From: JADLCX01 sp964630785
GTDB taxonomy: Bacteria > Planctomycetota > Phycisphaerae > Phycisphaerales > UBA1924
NCBI GenBank assembly: GCA_964630785.1
Contig: CAZVZG010000010.1
Span: 81,187 to 145,186 of the forward strand
DNA length: 64,000 nucleotides
Direction of reading: 5' to 3'
This document shows positions 7,011 through 15,600 of the stretch, piece by piece (position 1 is the stretch's first letter; every line of letters begins with the position of its first letter). The position numbers and the translations under genes are program-made. Under the pieces are notes generated by a model. That model was not told the origin of the DNA and made no database searches. It worked only from the letters and a program-made list of their open reading frames with translations.

Positions 7011-9884
7011 ATGCAGATCAGGGTGTGGCAGGCGGTGAGTGCGGCGACCGTGCTGATCTGCCCGTGCGGCGCGGCGATCGCCGCGTGCGCCGGGAGCGAT
7101 CACTCGGCGGCTCATTGGTCGCACGCCGTCAACGAGCCGGGCGTGAGCCCGATCGACGGCGGCCTGCTCGCGGCCGTCGACGCCCTCGCCGAACGCTCGC
7201 CCGATCCGGCGCGAACGCGAGGCACGCTGCTGTGGCGGCTGCGCACCGGCATCGCGTGCTACGCCAATAACCTGACACAGGAGCAGTTCGAGCGGATCAT
7301 GCGCGAGACGGCCTTCTGGCCGCCCACGATGGCCTCGCCGGTGGCCGGCGGCATCGCCCCGCGGTACTTCACCGATACCAGCGTGTGGACGGGCGATGGG
7401 CAGATCGGCGATCGCGGCCTGGCGGTCCCCGCCCACCTGACCTACTCCTTTCCCGACGACGGCACACCCTGGGGCCTGAGCAACACACCGTTCACCGGCG
7501 CCAACACGCTGGGCGCCGAACTGACCGCGTCGTTTGGTTCGCTGGATCGCGGGCGCGAGTACATCCGCGCCGCGATCGCCGCGTGGCGCCGCGCCGGCGG
7601 CCTGACCTACGACGAAGTGCCGGACGACAACGCCGCGATGTCGAACTCGTCGGCCCGGGTCTCGACGCGAGGCGACATCCGTATCGGTGGTTTCGACTTC
7701 GCCGCGAGCCCCAACGGCACGCTCGCGTACAACGCCTTCCCGACCAACAGTGGCGCCGCGTCCATCGGCGGCGGCGACATGGCGATCAACGCGTCGTACT
7801 TCACGCCCGGCGCGTTCAATCTCGCCACCGCCGACTACCTCTACCTCCGCAACACCGTCGCCCACGAGCACGGCCACGGACTGGGCTACATACACAGCGT
7901 GCCCTGTGACCAGACCAAACTGATGGAGCCGATGATCAGCATCTCCGGCCCGGTCACGCTGAGTCTCGACGAAATCCGGGCCGCGGGAAGGAACTACGGC
8001 GACCGCTTCGCCGGCAACCAATCGCGCGGCGCGGCCGCCGATCTGGGCAACCTCACCTCGCCCGCGGTCCGCTCGGTCATCCTCCGCGACCTTTCCACCA
8101 ACGTGGGCGGAGGAAACTTCACCGACGAGGACTATTTCCGATTCGTGATCAGCACGCCTCAGGACGTGCAGATCACCGTTACGCCGACCGGCGGAGCGGC
8201 CATCCAGGGCCAGCAGACCGGCCTGGGGTGCGACGGGACCACCGCGCTGATCGACTCGCTCGCCTGCGGCAACTTGAACGTCCAGCTCCTGAACCCTGAC
8301 GGCGTCCTGCTCGCCTCCGCCCCCGCCCAGCCGGCGGGAGTGGCGGAGACGCTCACGCTCACCGGCCTCAGCCCCGGAACCTACGTGGTCTACGTCGACA
8401 ACGCGACCGGCCCGCCCAACGCGGCCGCCAACCAGTTTGTCCAGACCTACGACCTGACCCTGCGCGTGGGCACGAGCAAGGCGCCGCCGCAGGCCATCGC
8501 AGGGCTGAACAAGCGAGTCCGGGCCAACACGACGGCGTTCTTCAACGGCTCGGCCAACTCGCGAGCTCTCGACACCGGCGCCACGCTCAACAACGGCGGC
8601 TACGCCTGGGATCTCGACGGCGACGGCACCTTCGAGACCACGTCCTCGCCTCAACCGAGCACGTCGTACGCCTCGAACGGCGTGTTCCCCGTCACGCTCA
8701 GGGTGACCGACAGCCTCGGCTCGTCCGCAACCGACACGATCAACGTCACGGTGTTCGGGGCGACGACCGCCGTGTCCAGCGTCTCACCCGGAAGCCTGCA
8801 CGCGGGCCAGGCGGGCGCGGTCACGATCTTCGGCGCTAACTTCAAGGGGGTCGTCAGCGCCTCGCAGGTGAGCGTCGGTGGCGGCGCGGTGACGGTGAGC
8901 GGCACGCCCGTCGTCAACGGCGCGGGCACGCAGATCACCGGCCTCACATTCTCCGTCGGCGCCGGCGCCGATCAATCCCCCCGCGACGTCACCATCACCA
9001 ACTCAGACGGCCTGGGCGCCTCGGGCACGGGCGTCGGCGTGTTCACGGTCGGCCAGCCGGGCGAGCCGCCGATCAACGATGAGTGCGCCGGCGCGATCCA
9101 ATGGAGCTCGGGCGTAGGCGCCAAGCCGTTCAACAACACCAACGCGACCACCGGCACGCAGCAGTCGTTCCCCTCCACCGGTTGTCCGGCGGCTGGCCCA
9201 ATACTCAGCGACGTCTGGTACTCGTGGACCTCGCCGGACCGCGGCACGCTGACCGTGACCACCGACAGCGCGGGCGCTGGGTTCTCCACGCGCGTCGCCA
9301 TGTACCGCACGTCCCCAACAGCGTGCCCCGGTACGCTGCTCCGCTGCGACGACTTCGGCACACCCTTCACCATCTCGGTGCTCACCGGCACGCAGTACCT
9401 CTTCCAGGTCGGCTCAACCTCCCCCGGCGCGACGGGCGCCGCCAACGTCGTCCTCTCGATCAACCCCTCGTCCGGCGCGTGCTGCACCGGCGGAGTGTGC
9501 CAAGCTATCTCCGAAGGCGCGTGCCTCGCCGGCGGCGGCGAATGGACCTTCCAGGCGCTCTGCTCGCCCGAGTTCTGCCCGCCGGTCGTCGGCGCCTGCT
9601 GCGTCGGCACGTCGTGTGTGCTCGCAACGCCCGACGAGTGCTCCGCGGCCGGGCCCGGCGCGGCCTTCCAAGGCGCCAACACCGCCTGCGGCGGAGCCGG
9701 AAATCCAACCACCTGCTGCCCGGCCAACTTCAATGGTCAGGGCGGCGTGACCGTCCAGGACATTTTCGACTTCCTCACCGCCTGGTTCGCGCAGTCACCC
9801 ACGGCCGATTTCAATCACAACGCCGACGTCTCGGTTCAGGACATCTTCGACTTCCTCGGCGCTTACTTCGCCGGTTGTCCGTGA
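7011..9884 (+). CDS. Secreted matrixin-like zinc metallopeptidase with GACC modules and GC-type dockerin
   Basis: A 957-residue exported protein starting at ATG 7011, with a signal peptide (MQIRVWQAVSAATVLICPCG). The catalytic domain has the metzincin zinc motif HEHGHGLGYIH (residues 285-295: three His ligands and catalytic E286), with KLMEPMI shortly after as a candidate Met-turn. A PPC-like domain (DEDYFRFVISTPQDVQITV), a PKD-like segment (GYAWDLDGDGTFETT) and an IPT/TIG-like segment (SVSPGSLHAGQAGAVTIFG) follow, then a second PPC-like domain (INDECAGAI...LSDVWYSWTSP). The C-terminus has two GACC modules and two dockerin repeats (GGVTVQDIFDFL and DVSVQDIFDFL). Predicted to hydrolyse proteins outside the cell; the substrate is unknown. 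Confidence 0.85.
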   Translation: MQIRVWQAVSAATVLICPCGAAIAACAGSDHSAAHWSHAVNEPGVSPIDGGLLAAVDALAERSPDPARTRGTLLWRLRTGIACYANNLTQEQFERIMRETAFWPPTMASPVAGGIAPRYFTDTSVWTGDGQIGDRGLAVPAHLTYSFPDDGTPWGLSNTPFTGANTLGAELTASFGSLDRGREYIRAAIAAWRRAGGLTYDEVPDDNAAMSNSSARVSTRGDIRIGGFDFAASPNGTLAYNAFPTNSGAASIGGGDMAINASYFTPGAFNLATADYLYLRNTVAHEHGHGLGYIHSVPCDQTKLMEPMISISGPVTLSLDEIRAAGRNYGDRFAGNQSRGAAADLGNLTSPAVRSVILRDLSTNVGGGNFTDEDYFRFVISTPQDVQITVTPTGGAAIQGQQTGLGCDGTTALIDSLACGNLNVQLLNPDGVLLASAPAQPAGVAETLTLTGLSPGTYVVYVDNATGPPNAAANQFVQTYDLTLRVGTSKAPPQAIAGLNKRVRANTTAFFNGSANSRALDTGATLNNGGYAWDLDGDGTFETTSSPQPSTSYASNGVFPVTLRVTDSLGSSATDTINVTVFGATTAVSSVSPGSLHAGQAGAVTIFGANFKGVVSASQVSVGGGAVTVSGTPVVNGAGTQITGLTFSVGAGADQSPRDVTITNSDGLGASGTGVGVFTVGQPGEPPINDECAGAIQWSSGVGAKPFNNTNATTGTQQSFPSTGCPAAGPILSDVWYSWTSPDRGTLTVTTDSAGAGFSTRVAMYRTSPTACPGTLLRCDDFGTPFTISVLTGTQYLFQVGSTSPGATGAANVVLSINPSSGACCTGGVCQAISEGACLAGGGEWTFQALCSPEFCPPVVGACCVGTSCVLATPDECSAAGPGAAFQGANTACGGAGNPTTCCPANFNGQGGVTVQDIFDFLTAWFAQSPTADFNHNADVSVQDIFDFLGAYFAGCP

Positions 9885-9906
9885 ACGGCGCACCGGCCAC
9901 GGCCGA

Positions 9907-11373
9907 TCAGCCGCATCCGAGGAAGTACCCTTGCAGGTAGTCGAAGATGTCCTGCACGCTCACGCTCCCCGAGTTGTTGTAATCGGCCGATGCGGCCCCC
10001 GCGAAGTACGCGCTCAGGAAGTCGAAGATATCCTGCACGCTGATCTCCCCCGACCGGTTGAAATCGGCGAGGCAGACGGTCACTTCGAGCACCGTCCCCG
10101 TGTCGTCGGACGTGGTGACCGTTCCGTGGGTGTCCACGTCCGCCCGCACGTACACGCGCAGCAACCCGCCGACGCGCTCGCCGATCGCCAGGCCCGCCGC
10201 GCCGCCCATGTCGGCGATGCGCGAGGTCGGGTCGGGCGTGCCGTCGCGGTCCAGATCGACGCTCTGCCCCTCGCGCAGCACGATGCGGTCGTTCACGATC
10301 AGCGTCTCGATCGTGTTGCTCTGCGTGTCCCAGAGCACCGCGAAGTCGCCCGAGCCGTTCATCACGCCGTCCTCGATGTCGCCGTACACCGTCTCACCGT
10401 CGATCGTGTCCCCGTCGCGGTAGCGCATTCGACCGTTCACGAGCACGAAGTCGTCCATCGCGCTCGGCGCGTCGGTGCCGCCGACGATCAGATAACCGCC
10501 GGTGTCGGTCACGCCCAGCGCGTCGAAGGTGGCCCAGTGCTCGCCGCTCCGTCCGCCGATGGCCGCGGGCACGGAGCTGCCCTCACGCACGAGCGCTCCG
10601 CCGAGGCTGAGCCCCGAGCCGTCCATCACCACGGCCGCGTCGGTGTCGAGCGTGGCCCCGTCGATGAGCTCCACCGACAGGTAGTGCGTGCCCGAGGGCG
10701 AGTATCGGTATACAAAGAGCGTTGATGCGGGCGTGAGGTCAATGCTGGTGGGCAGGCCGGGCAGCACGTCGCCCCCGGCGATGACGCGCTCCGGCGGGTT
10801 TCCCTTCATGAGCGCCCGGTTCACGCTCGCCGCGCCCGGCGTGGCCGACACGCCGCCGCGCCAGTACGGGGTTCCCGAGTGCGTCATCCGCACGCGGCTG
10901 AAGAAGCTCCAGAACCGACCGGGAAAGAGCGCGGCCGCGTCGCCGCCCACCAACACCGGCGTGCTGTCGATCCAGAGCGAATCCAGCCCCGTCTGATTGC
11001 CGCGGCTGACCGTGGCGCTGAAAGCGACCTGCCCCGCGTCCGAGAGCCCGAACTCGCCCTCAAAGGCGGTCTGCACGAGTGACCCGACCGTCGCCTCGGA
11101 GAATCGCAGCGTCGGCGGGTCCGGTGGTGCGACCCCCGAAGTCACCGTCGTGAGGATGTGGCCGAGCGTGGTCGTGCCGTCGAACGTGTTGACCGCCACG
11201 CCGAACCCGCCCACGCCGTTGGTCGTGACGCCCGTAATCGACGCGATCGTGTGGCCCGGCGGCCCGAGAGGATCGCCCGCTCGCAGGATCATCCGGAATG
11301 GCTCGGCGGCGCAGGTCGCCCCAAACCAGATCGCGAAGCCCGCCGCGGCGAGCGAGGTCGAGTTCATCCTCAT
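9907..11373 (-). CDS. Secreted NxxGxxAF-repeat-type protein with GC-type dockerin
   Basis: A 488-residue exported protein, start at ATG 11371-11373 (a second ATG two codons on is equally possible), with a signal peptide (STSLAAAGFAIWFGATCAA). The body has the phrases ILRAGDPLGPPG and LSDAGQVAFSATV, which match the tandem NxxGxxAF-type repeats described for many planctomycete surface proteins, and is probably a beta-propeller. The PEP-CTERM protein at 17163 shows similar phrases. The dockerin repeats are SGEISVQDIFDFL and SGSVSVQDIFDYL, clasped by CLADFN and LGC. It converges on the protease gene, leaving 22 bases. Confidence 0.78.
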   Translation of the reverse strand: MRMNSTSLAAAGFAIWFGATCAAEPFRMILRAGDPLGPPGHTIASITGVTTNGVGGFGVAVNTFDGTTTLGHILTTVTSGVAPPDPPTLRFSEATVGSLVQTAFEGEFGLSDAGQVAFSATVSRGNQTGLDSLWIDSTPVLVGGDAAALFPGRFWSFFSRVRMTHSGTPYWRGGVSATPGAASVNRALMKGNPPERVIAGGDVLPGLPTSIDLTPASTLFVYRYSPSGTHYLSVELIDGATLDTDAAVVMDGSGLSLGGALVREGSSVPAAIGGRSGEHWATFDALGVTDTGGYLIVGGTDAPSAMDDFVLVNGRMRYRDGDTIDGETVYGDIEDGVMNGSGDFAVLWDTQSNTIETLIVNDRIVLREGQSVDLDRDGTPDPTSRIADMGGAAGLAIGERVGGLLRVYVRADVDTHGTVTTSDDTGTVLEVTVCLADFNRSGEISVQDIFDFLSAYFAGAASADYNNSGSVSVQDIFDYLQGYFLGCG

Positions 11374-11396
11374 CGCCCCACTGTACCCGCCCGGGG

Positions 11397-11420
11397 GAGC
11401 CCCGAGCGCAAGCTCGGGAG
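11397..11420 (+). repeat. 24-bp self-complementary repeat, left copy
   Basis: The element starts GAGCCCCGAGCGCAAGCTCG and contains the hairpin CCCGAG-CGCAAG-CTCGGG. Its exact reverse complement is at 11584-11607, so the pair could form either two small hairpins or one long stem around the ~160-base interval between them. Confidence 0.8.
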
Positions 11421-11583
11421 AAGTCGGCGACGCGTGTCGCCAGGACACCATCGTGTGATCGCCGAACGGCACCGTCCGAAAGGCGGCCGATCGTCACCGT
11501 CGGCTTCGGGGCCGCGAATCCAGCGACGCGCATACCGAATCGTCGTGGGGCGATGTCACGACGGCTCTGACGCGCCCGAACCG

Positions 11584-11607
11584 CTCCCGAGCTTGCGCTC
11601 GGGGCTC
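11584..11607 (-). repeat. 24-bp self-complementary repeat, right copy (inverted)
   Basis: An exact inverted copy of 11397-11420 (reads CTCCCGAGCTTGCGCTCGGG on the plus strand, then GCTC). It lies 122 bases before the lpdA start codon and could act as a hairpin in the lpdA leader if transcription begins upstream of it; that is speculation. Confidence 0.8.
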
Positions 11608-11729
11608 TCCGTCCGTCTTTCCAAGACCACCCACAAACGACCCGCCCATCCCTATAGTCAAAACCGCGCCCGGTCCTCTCCACAGAGGCCCCCGGGCGCG
11701 TCAACTTCCGCGTCTTCAAGGAGCTTCGC

Positions 11730-13283
11730 GTGGCTGATCAGCACTTCGATCTGGTGGTCATCGGCGGCGGGCCGGCCGGCTATGTCGGTGCCATCCGCGC
11801 CGCCCAACTCGGCCTGAGCGTCGCCTGCGTCGAGCGGGCCAAGCTCGGCGGCGTCTGCCTCAACTGGGGCTGCATCCCCAGCAAGGCCCTGCTCTCCAAC
11901 GCCGAGCTGCTCGAAAAAATCGGCAAGGCCGAGGACCAGAAGTTCTGGGGGATCAAGACCGGCGGGCCCGTCGAGCTCGACTGGGACCGCATCATCGGCC
12001 GCTCGCGCGACGTCGCCGGCAAGCTCACCAACGGGATCGGCTTCCTCTTCAAGAAGAACAAGATCACGCACTTCGTCGGCAACGCCAAGCTCGTTTCCGC
12101 GGCCACGCCCGGCGCGGGCAACAAGTGTAAGGTCGAGGTCCAGGAGTGCGAGGTCAAGGAGGAGCTTACCTCCGCCCCCGCCAAGCCCGGCAAGACCATC
12201 CAGACGATCACCGCCGACAACGTGCTCGTGGCCACCGGCAGCGTGGCCCGCGACCTGCCGTTCGCCAGGTTCGACGGCGACCGCATCTGGGGCGCGCGCG
12301 AGGCGATGTTCAACAAGGAGCGCCCCAAGAAGCTCGTGATCGTCGGCGCCGGCGCCATCGGCATGGAGTTCGCCTACTTCTACAAGTGCATGGGCACCGA
12401 GGTCACCATCGTCGAGATGATGCCCACCGTCCTGCCCGTGGAGGACAAGGACGTCTCGGTCGCGATGGAACGGCTGTACAAGAAGCACGGCTTCAACATC
12501 CTCACCAGCCACACGACCACGGCCGTCGAAAAGACCGCCGGCGGCGTGAAGGTCACGGTCGCGCCCTGGACCAACGGCAAGGCCGATGAATCCAAGAAGC
12601 AGGTGCTGGAGGCCGACCGCGTGCTGCTGGCCGTGGGCGTCAAGGGGCGCACCGACGGCCTGTGCGATCCGAGCCTCGGCCTGAAGATCGAGAAGGACCA
12701 CATCGTCACCGACTACAGCCCCGGCAAGACCACCAGCGAGCCGATCGATTACAAGACCAACCTCCCCGGCGTCTACGCCGTCGGCGACGTCATCGGCCCG
12801 CCGTGGCTGGCCCACGTCGCTAGCGAGGAGGCGATCCTCGCCGTCGAGCGCATCGCCTGGCGCAAGAAGAAGCTCGACCACGAGCCCATCCCGCTCGACT
12901 ACACCGTCATCCCCGGCTGCACCTACTGCCAGCCCCAGGTCGCCAGCGTCGGCTTCACCGAGCAGAAGCTCATCGCCGACGGCAAGGTCAAGGGCAAGGA
13001 CTACAGCGTCGGCCAGTTCCCCATGACGGCGCTCGGCAAGGCCATCGCCGCGGCCCACACCGACGGCTTCGTCAAGATCATCCGCGGCCTGCCCCGCGGC
13101 GAGGTCCTCGGCGCCCACATCATGGGCGACCAGGCCACCGAGCTCATCGCCGAGCTCAGCCTCGCCCGCCGCCTCGAGGCGACCACCGAAGAGATCATCT
13201 GCACCGTCCACGCCCACCCCACCATGCACGAGAGCGTGCGCGAGGCGGCGCTGGCCAGCGAGGGGCGCGTGATCCACGCGTAG
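11730..13283 (+). CDS. lpdA: Dihydrolipoyl dehydrogenase
   Basis: This flavoprotein (E3) reoxidises dihydrolipoamide with NAD+ in 2-oxoacid dehydrogenase complexes and the glycine cleavage system. The 517-residue protein has the FAD-binding motif VVIGGGPAGYVGAI (residues 9-22), the redox-active disulfide GGVCLNWGCIPSK (C43 and C48), a second Rossmann motif VIVGAGAIGMEFAYF for NAD, the GVYAVGDVIG segment near FAD, and the C-terminal catalytic HAHPTMHE. It is somewhat longer than the usual ~470 residues because of lysine-rich inserts around residues 130-160 and 280-330. The GTG start at 11730 is supported by AAGGAG at 11718-11723. No E1 or E2 gene is adjacent. Confidence 0.93.
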   Translation: MADQHFDLVVIGGGPAGYVGAIRAAQLGLSVACVERAKLGGVCLNWGCIPSKALLSNAELLEKIGKAEDQKFWGIKTGGPVELDWDRIIGRSRDVAGKLTNGIGFLFKKNKITHFVGNAKLVSAATPGAGNKCKVEVQECEVKEELTSAPAKPGKTIQTITADNVLVATGSVARDLPFARFDGDRIWGAREAMFNKERPKKLVIVGAGAIGMEFAYFYKCMGTEVTIVEMMPTVLPVEDKDVSVAMERLYKKHGFNILTSHTTTAVEKTAGGVKVTVAPWTNGKADESKKQVLEADRVLLAVGVKGRTDGLCDPSLGLKIEKDHIVTDYSPGKTTSEPIDYKTNLPGVYAVGDVIGPPWLAHVASEEAILAVERIAWRKKKLDHEPIPLDYTVIPGCTYCQPQVASVGFTEQKLIADGKVKGKDYSVGQFPMTALGKAIAAAHTDGFVKIIRGLPRGEVLGAHIMGDQATELIAELSLARRLEATTEEIICTVHAHPTMHESVREAALASEGRVIHA

Positions 13284-13307
13284 GGGCGGCGTGCCCCAGC
13301 GCGTGGC

Positions 13308-14519
13308 TTACTGCGGCCGCGCCATCAGCGGGTGCCGGAAGATCGCGATCGTCGGGATCGTCGGGTATTTCACGCGGTGTCGGAAGCCGTGGAACTCGTG
13401 CAGCGAGTGCCCCATCGCGTCCAGCACGCGCCCGACGATCTCCTCGTAACGCGGCACCTCGATCGCCGTCAGACCGGGGGGCTGCGAGCCCAGGCTCACC
13501 ACGTCCTCGGGCATCGGCATGCGCCCGACGTTCGGGCCCTCGTGCGGGTACCTCGGCCCGCCGGGCAACGCGCTGTAGATCGCGGCTTCCGGGCGCATCG
13601 CGAACGCCAGCGATCGGTGCACCAGCAGGTCCTGGATCATCAGCTCCACCGGCGTGGACAGGTGGGTGCCGTGCTCGCCCACGTCGCCGGGGAACTCCTC
13701 GTATCTGGAGGGTTGGCGCGCCCACCGCCACCCCAGCACAACCGTGATCGCCCCGGTGTGGCCCAGCCGGCCATCGGTGATCTCGAACCGCCGACTCCCG
13801 CTGGACGATGTCTTGGTGCGCAGCGCGGGCAGATCGGCCGAGCAGAACTCACGGATCAGCGGTGCGCCCTCGACCGCCTCGTCGGGGAAAAGCGGCACCG
13901 GCCCCGCGTCTACCTCGGGGCTCTGGGTCTCCCACGCCTCGGCCGAGCCGATCGCCCACGGGATGTTCGCGCGAAGCCGGCGCAGATCGACGTACCCGAT
14001 CACCGACGCCGTCTCGACTTTCTCGGGATCGCTCGCGGGCATGAGGAAGTGGCACGAGAAGTGGACCCGGGCCTGCACGCCCCACGCCGCACTGTTGGCC
14101 TGAAACCCCTGCTTACGGAACTGCTCCAACCGCTTAGCGGCCGAGGGCCGATTGCCCACGCCGACCATGATCTCGAGCGTGTCCCGATCGCCGGAGTGCA
14201 CCTCCACAAACCGCTCGAACCCCGCCATCGCCTCCTTGAGCGAGCGAACGGATTCCACCGAGGCCCCGCTCGCCTCCAGCCGCTGAATGAGCGCACGGAT
14301 GCTGGGCTTGCCGGGGATGTGGGTCACCGCTTCCCAGGCATCTTCCTCGCGGATGACGCGGCTGATCCGCCACGTGAGCGTTTTGTCGAGCTTGAACCGG
14401 CGCGCAAGCTCTTGCGGCTCCGATGGATCCGCGCCGACCGAGGCGATCAGGTCCGCGAGCGCCCGGCGCAGACGGTGCACCGCGCTCGTGCCCTCAGCGG
14501 TGAAACTCTTGCTCTCCAT
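13308..14519 (-). CDS. HTH-type protein of unknown family, copy 1 of a duplicated divergent pair
   Basis: A 403-residue protein without signal peptide or membrane segment. Residues ~36-57 (PQELARRFKLDKTLTWRISRV) look like a helix-turn-helix, suggesting a DNA-binding regulator. The rest is a large unrecognised domain with stretches shared with its paralogue at 15601-16821: FERFVEVHSGDRDTLE, GFQANSAAWGVQARV, and IYSALPGGP. About half the aligned positions agree by eye in the first half. The gene faces the PEP-CTERM gene at 14824 across a 304-base gap, the usual arrangement for a regulator controlling its neighbour. A regulatory role is inference. Confidence 0.65.
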   Translation of the reverse strand: MESKSFTAEGTSAVHRLRRALADLIASVGADPSEPQELARRFKLDKTLTWRISRVIREEDAWEAVTHIPGKPSIRALIQRLEASGASVESVRSLKEAMAGFERFVEVHSGDRDTLEIMVGVGNRPSAAKRLEQFRKQGFQANSAAWGVQARVHFSCHFLMPASDPEKVETASVIGYVDLRRLRANIPWAIGSAEAWETQSPEVDAGPVPLFPDEAVEGAPLIREFCSADLPALRTKTSSSGSRRFEITDGRLGHTGAITVVLGWRWARQPSRYEEFPGDVGEHGTHLSTPVELMIQDLLVHRSLAFAMRPEAAIYSALPGGPRYPHEGPNVGRMPMPEDVVSLGSQPPGLTAIEVPRYEEIVGRVLDAMGHSLHEFHGFRHRVKYPTIPTIAIFRHPLMARPQ

Positions 14520-14823
14520 GTTTCCTACAGTCCATCCATTCGTAGTTTGATCGGCATCGACCCACTCTCGCTCGGAGACAGTCTATCGCAAAGTTACGGA
14601 GTTTGCACCCGAAACGAGATTTCTATTTAGAAAATGAAACAGATTCCCATTGCACCGCGGACCTTTCGGTGTATGCTGGCGGTAGCGGCTGGGCGGGTCC
14701 GGCATCCGGGCCCGATCCGGCCGCGCGAGAGAGGTGGTCTTGCGGCCGTCGCGGCGCGTTGCCGGGGCGCTGTCGGGAGGCCGAGGACAAGTTCGTTCCA
14801 ATGAACGAGAAGAGGAGAGCGAG
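14520..14823. promoter_or_regulatory. Divergent control region between HTH copy 1 and PEP-CTERM protein 1
   Basis: The region contains an A/T-rich palindrome TTTCTATTTAGAAA (14620-14633), unusual in this GC-rich DNA and a candidate operator. Downstream, arms CGGCCGC (14718-14724) and GCGGCCG (14742-14748) enclose a GAGAGAGG-containing loop. A ribosome-binding site GAGGAG (14812-14817) lies six bases before the ATG. The same order (A/T-rich inverted repeat, GGCATCC, GC stem with GAGAGA loop, GAGGAG) is seen at 16822-17162, so both the genes and the control region appear duplicated. Confidence 0.45.
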
Positions 14824-15519
14824 ATGAAGCGTTTGATGGCGATTGGTGTGTTGGCGCTGGCCGCGGCGGCCGGCACTTCGCAGGCGGCGGTGTTGTGGAA
14901 CCAGTCGGCCTTGGACACGAGCCCGACGGGTCAGGGACTGTTCAACACGGTCTCACCGGGTTTCAACGGCGTGGTGATCTACGGCCTGAGCGACGTGACG
15001 GTGCCCGCGGGCGGCTGGACCATCCAGAGCGTCACGACATACTTCTCATCCTTCAACTTCCCGGGTGCGTCCACGGGGGTCCTCAACGTCTTCCCCAAGA
15101 GCGGCAACTTGCCGATCGCGGCCAACGACCCGCGCGCCTCGCCGACGGGCAACGGCATGTCGGTGGCGGTCACCGCGAACGACGTTGTTGTAGACAACCA
15201 GGGCGTCCGCGAGTACACCGCTTCCGGGCTCAACATCGTGCTGGCCCCGGGCGACTACTGGATCGGCCTGACACCGAACCAGGCGTCGGGTCCGTTCGGC
15301 GCTGACAGCCAGTGGAGCACGAGCGCTCCTTCGGGCGTGGGTCAGGCCGCGTGGTCGCAGGACTTCGGCTTCCCCTCCGGCTGGTTCGACTATGGCACGC
15401 TCTCGGGCATCGCGGTCCACGACGGCGCGATCAAAATCCAGGGCCTCTCGGTACCGGCCCCGTCGTCGCTGGCGCTGCTCGGCCTGGGTGGGCTGATCGC
15501 CGGCCGGCGTCGCCGCTGA
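14824..15519 (+). CDS. PEP-CTERM-type exported protein 1
   Basis: A 231-residue exported protein. The ATG at 14824 is supported by GAGGAG at 14812-14817 and gives a signal peptide (MKRLMAIGVLALAAAAGTSQ, cleavage near AQAAV). The body is a glycine- and serine-rich beta domain (GFNGVVIYGLSDVTVPAGGW, LNIVLAPGDYWIGLTPN). The C-terminus is VPAPSSLALLGLGG then a short hydrophobic stretch and RRRR, which is the PEP-CTERM pattern of a sorting motif, a helix and a basic tail. Such tails are processed by an exosortase; none is encoded in this window. It is divergent from the HTH gene at 14519. Confidence 0.78.
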   Translation: MKRLMAIGVLALAAAAGTSQAAVLWNQSALDTSPTGQGLFNTVSPGFNGVVIYGLSDVTVPAGGWTIQSVTTYFSSFNFPGASTGVLNVFPKSGNLPIAANDPRASPTGNGMSVAVTANDVVVDNQGVREYTASGLNIVLAPGDYWIGLTPNQASGPFGADSQWSTSAPSGVGQAAWSQDFGFPSGWFDYGTLSGIAVHDGAIKIQGLSVPAPSSLALLGLGGLIAGRRRR

Positions 15520-15600
15520 TCCATCCGTTCTTCACCTCAGGCCCGCGGAAGCGCGGGTCTGACGGTTTGTTGGCCCCTGCATGATGATCGTCCTCGCGGC

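Larger units (their letters stand above)
11374..11729. other. Divergent intergenic region with a 24-bp inverted repeat pair
   Basis: The gap lies between the start of the dockerin gene (-) and lpdA (+). It contains two inverted copies of a 24-base element, described separately. No small gene is credible. The right end has AAGGAG (11718-11723) six bases before the GTG start of lpdA. Confidence 0.5.

Noticed and set aside
6750..8654. A 634-residue minus-strand frame over the matrixin-like gene
   Set aside because: Arg/Gly-rich antisense frame; the plus strand carries the zinc motif and a signal peptide.
11658..13277. A 539-residue open frame opposite lpdA
   Set aside because: Antisense shadow; the lpdA product contains all diagnostic flavin and disulfide motifs.
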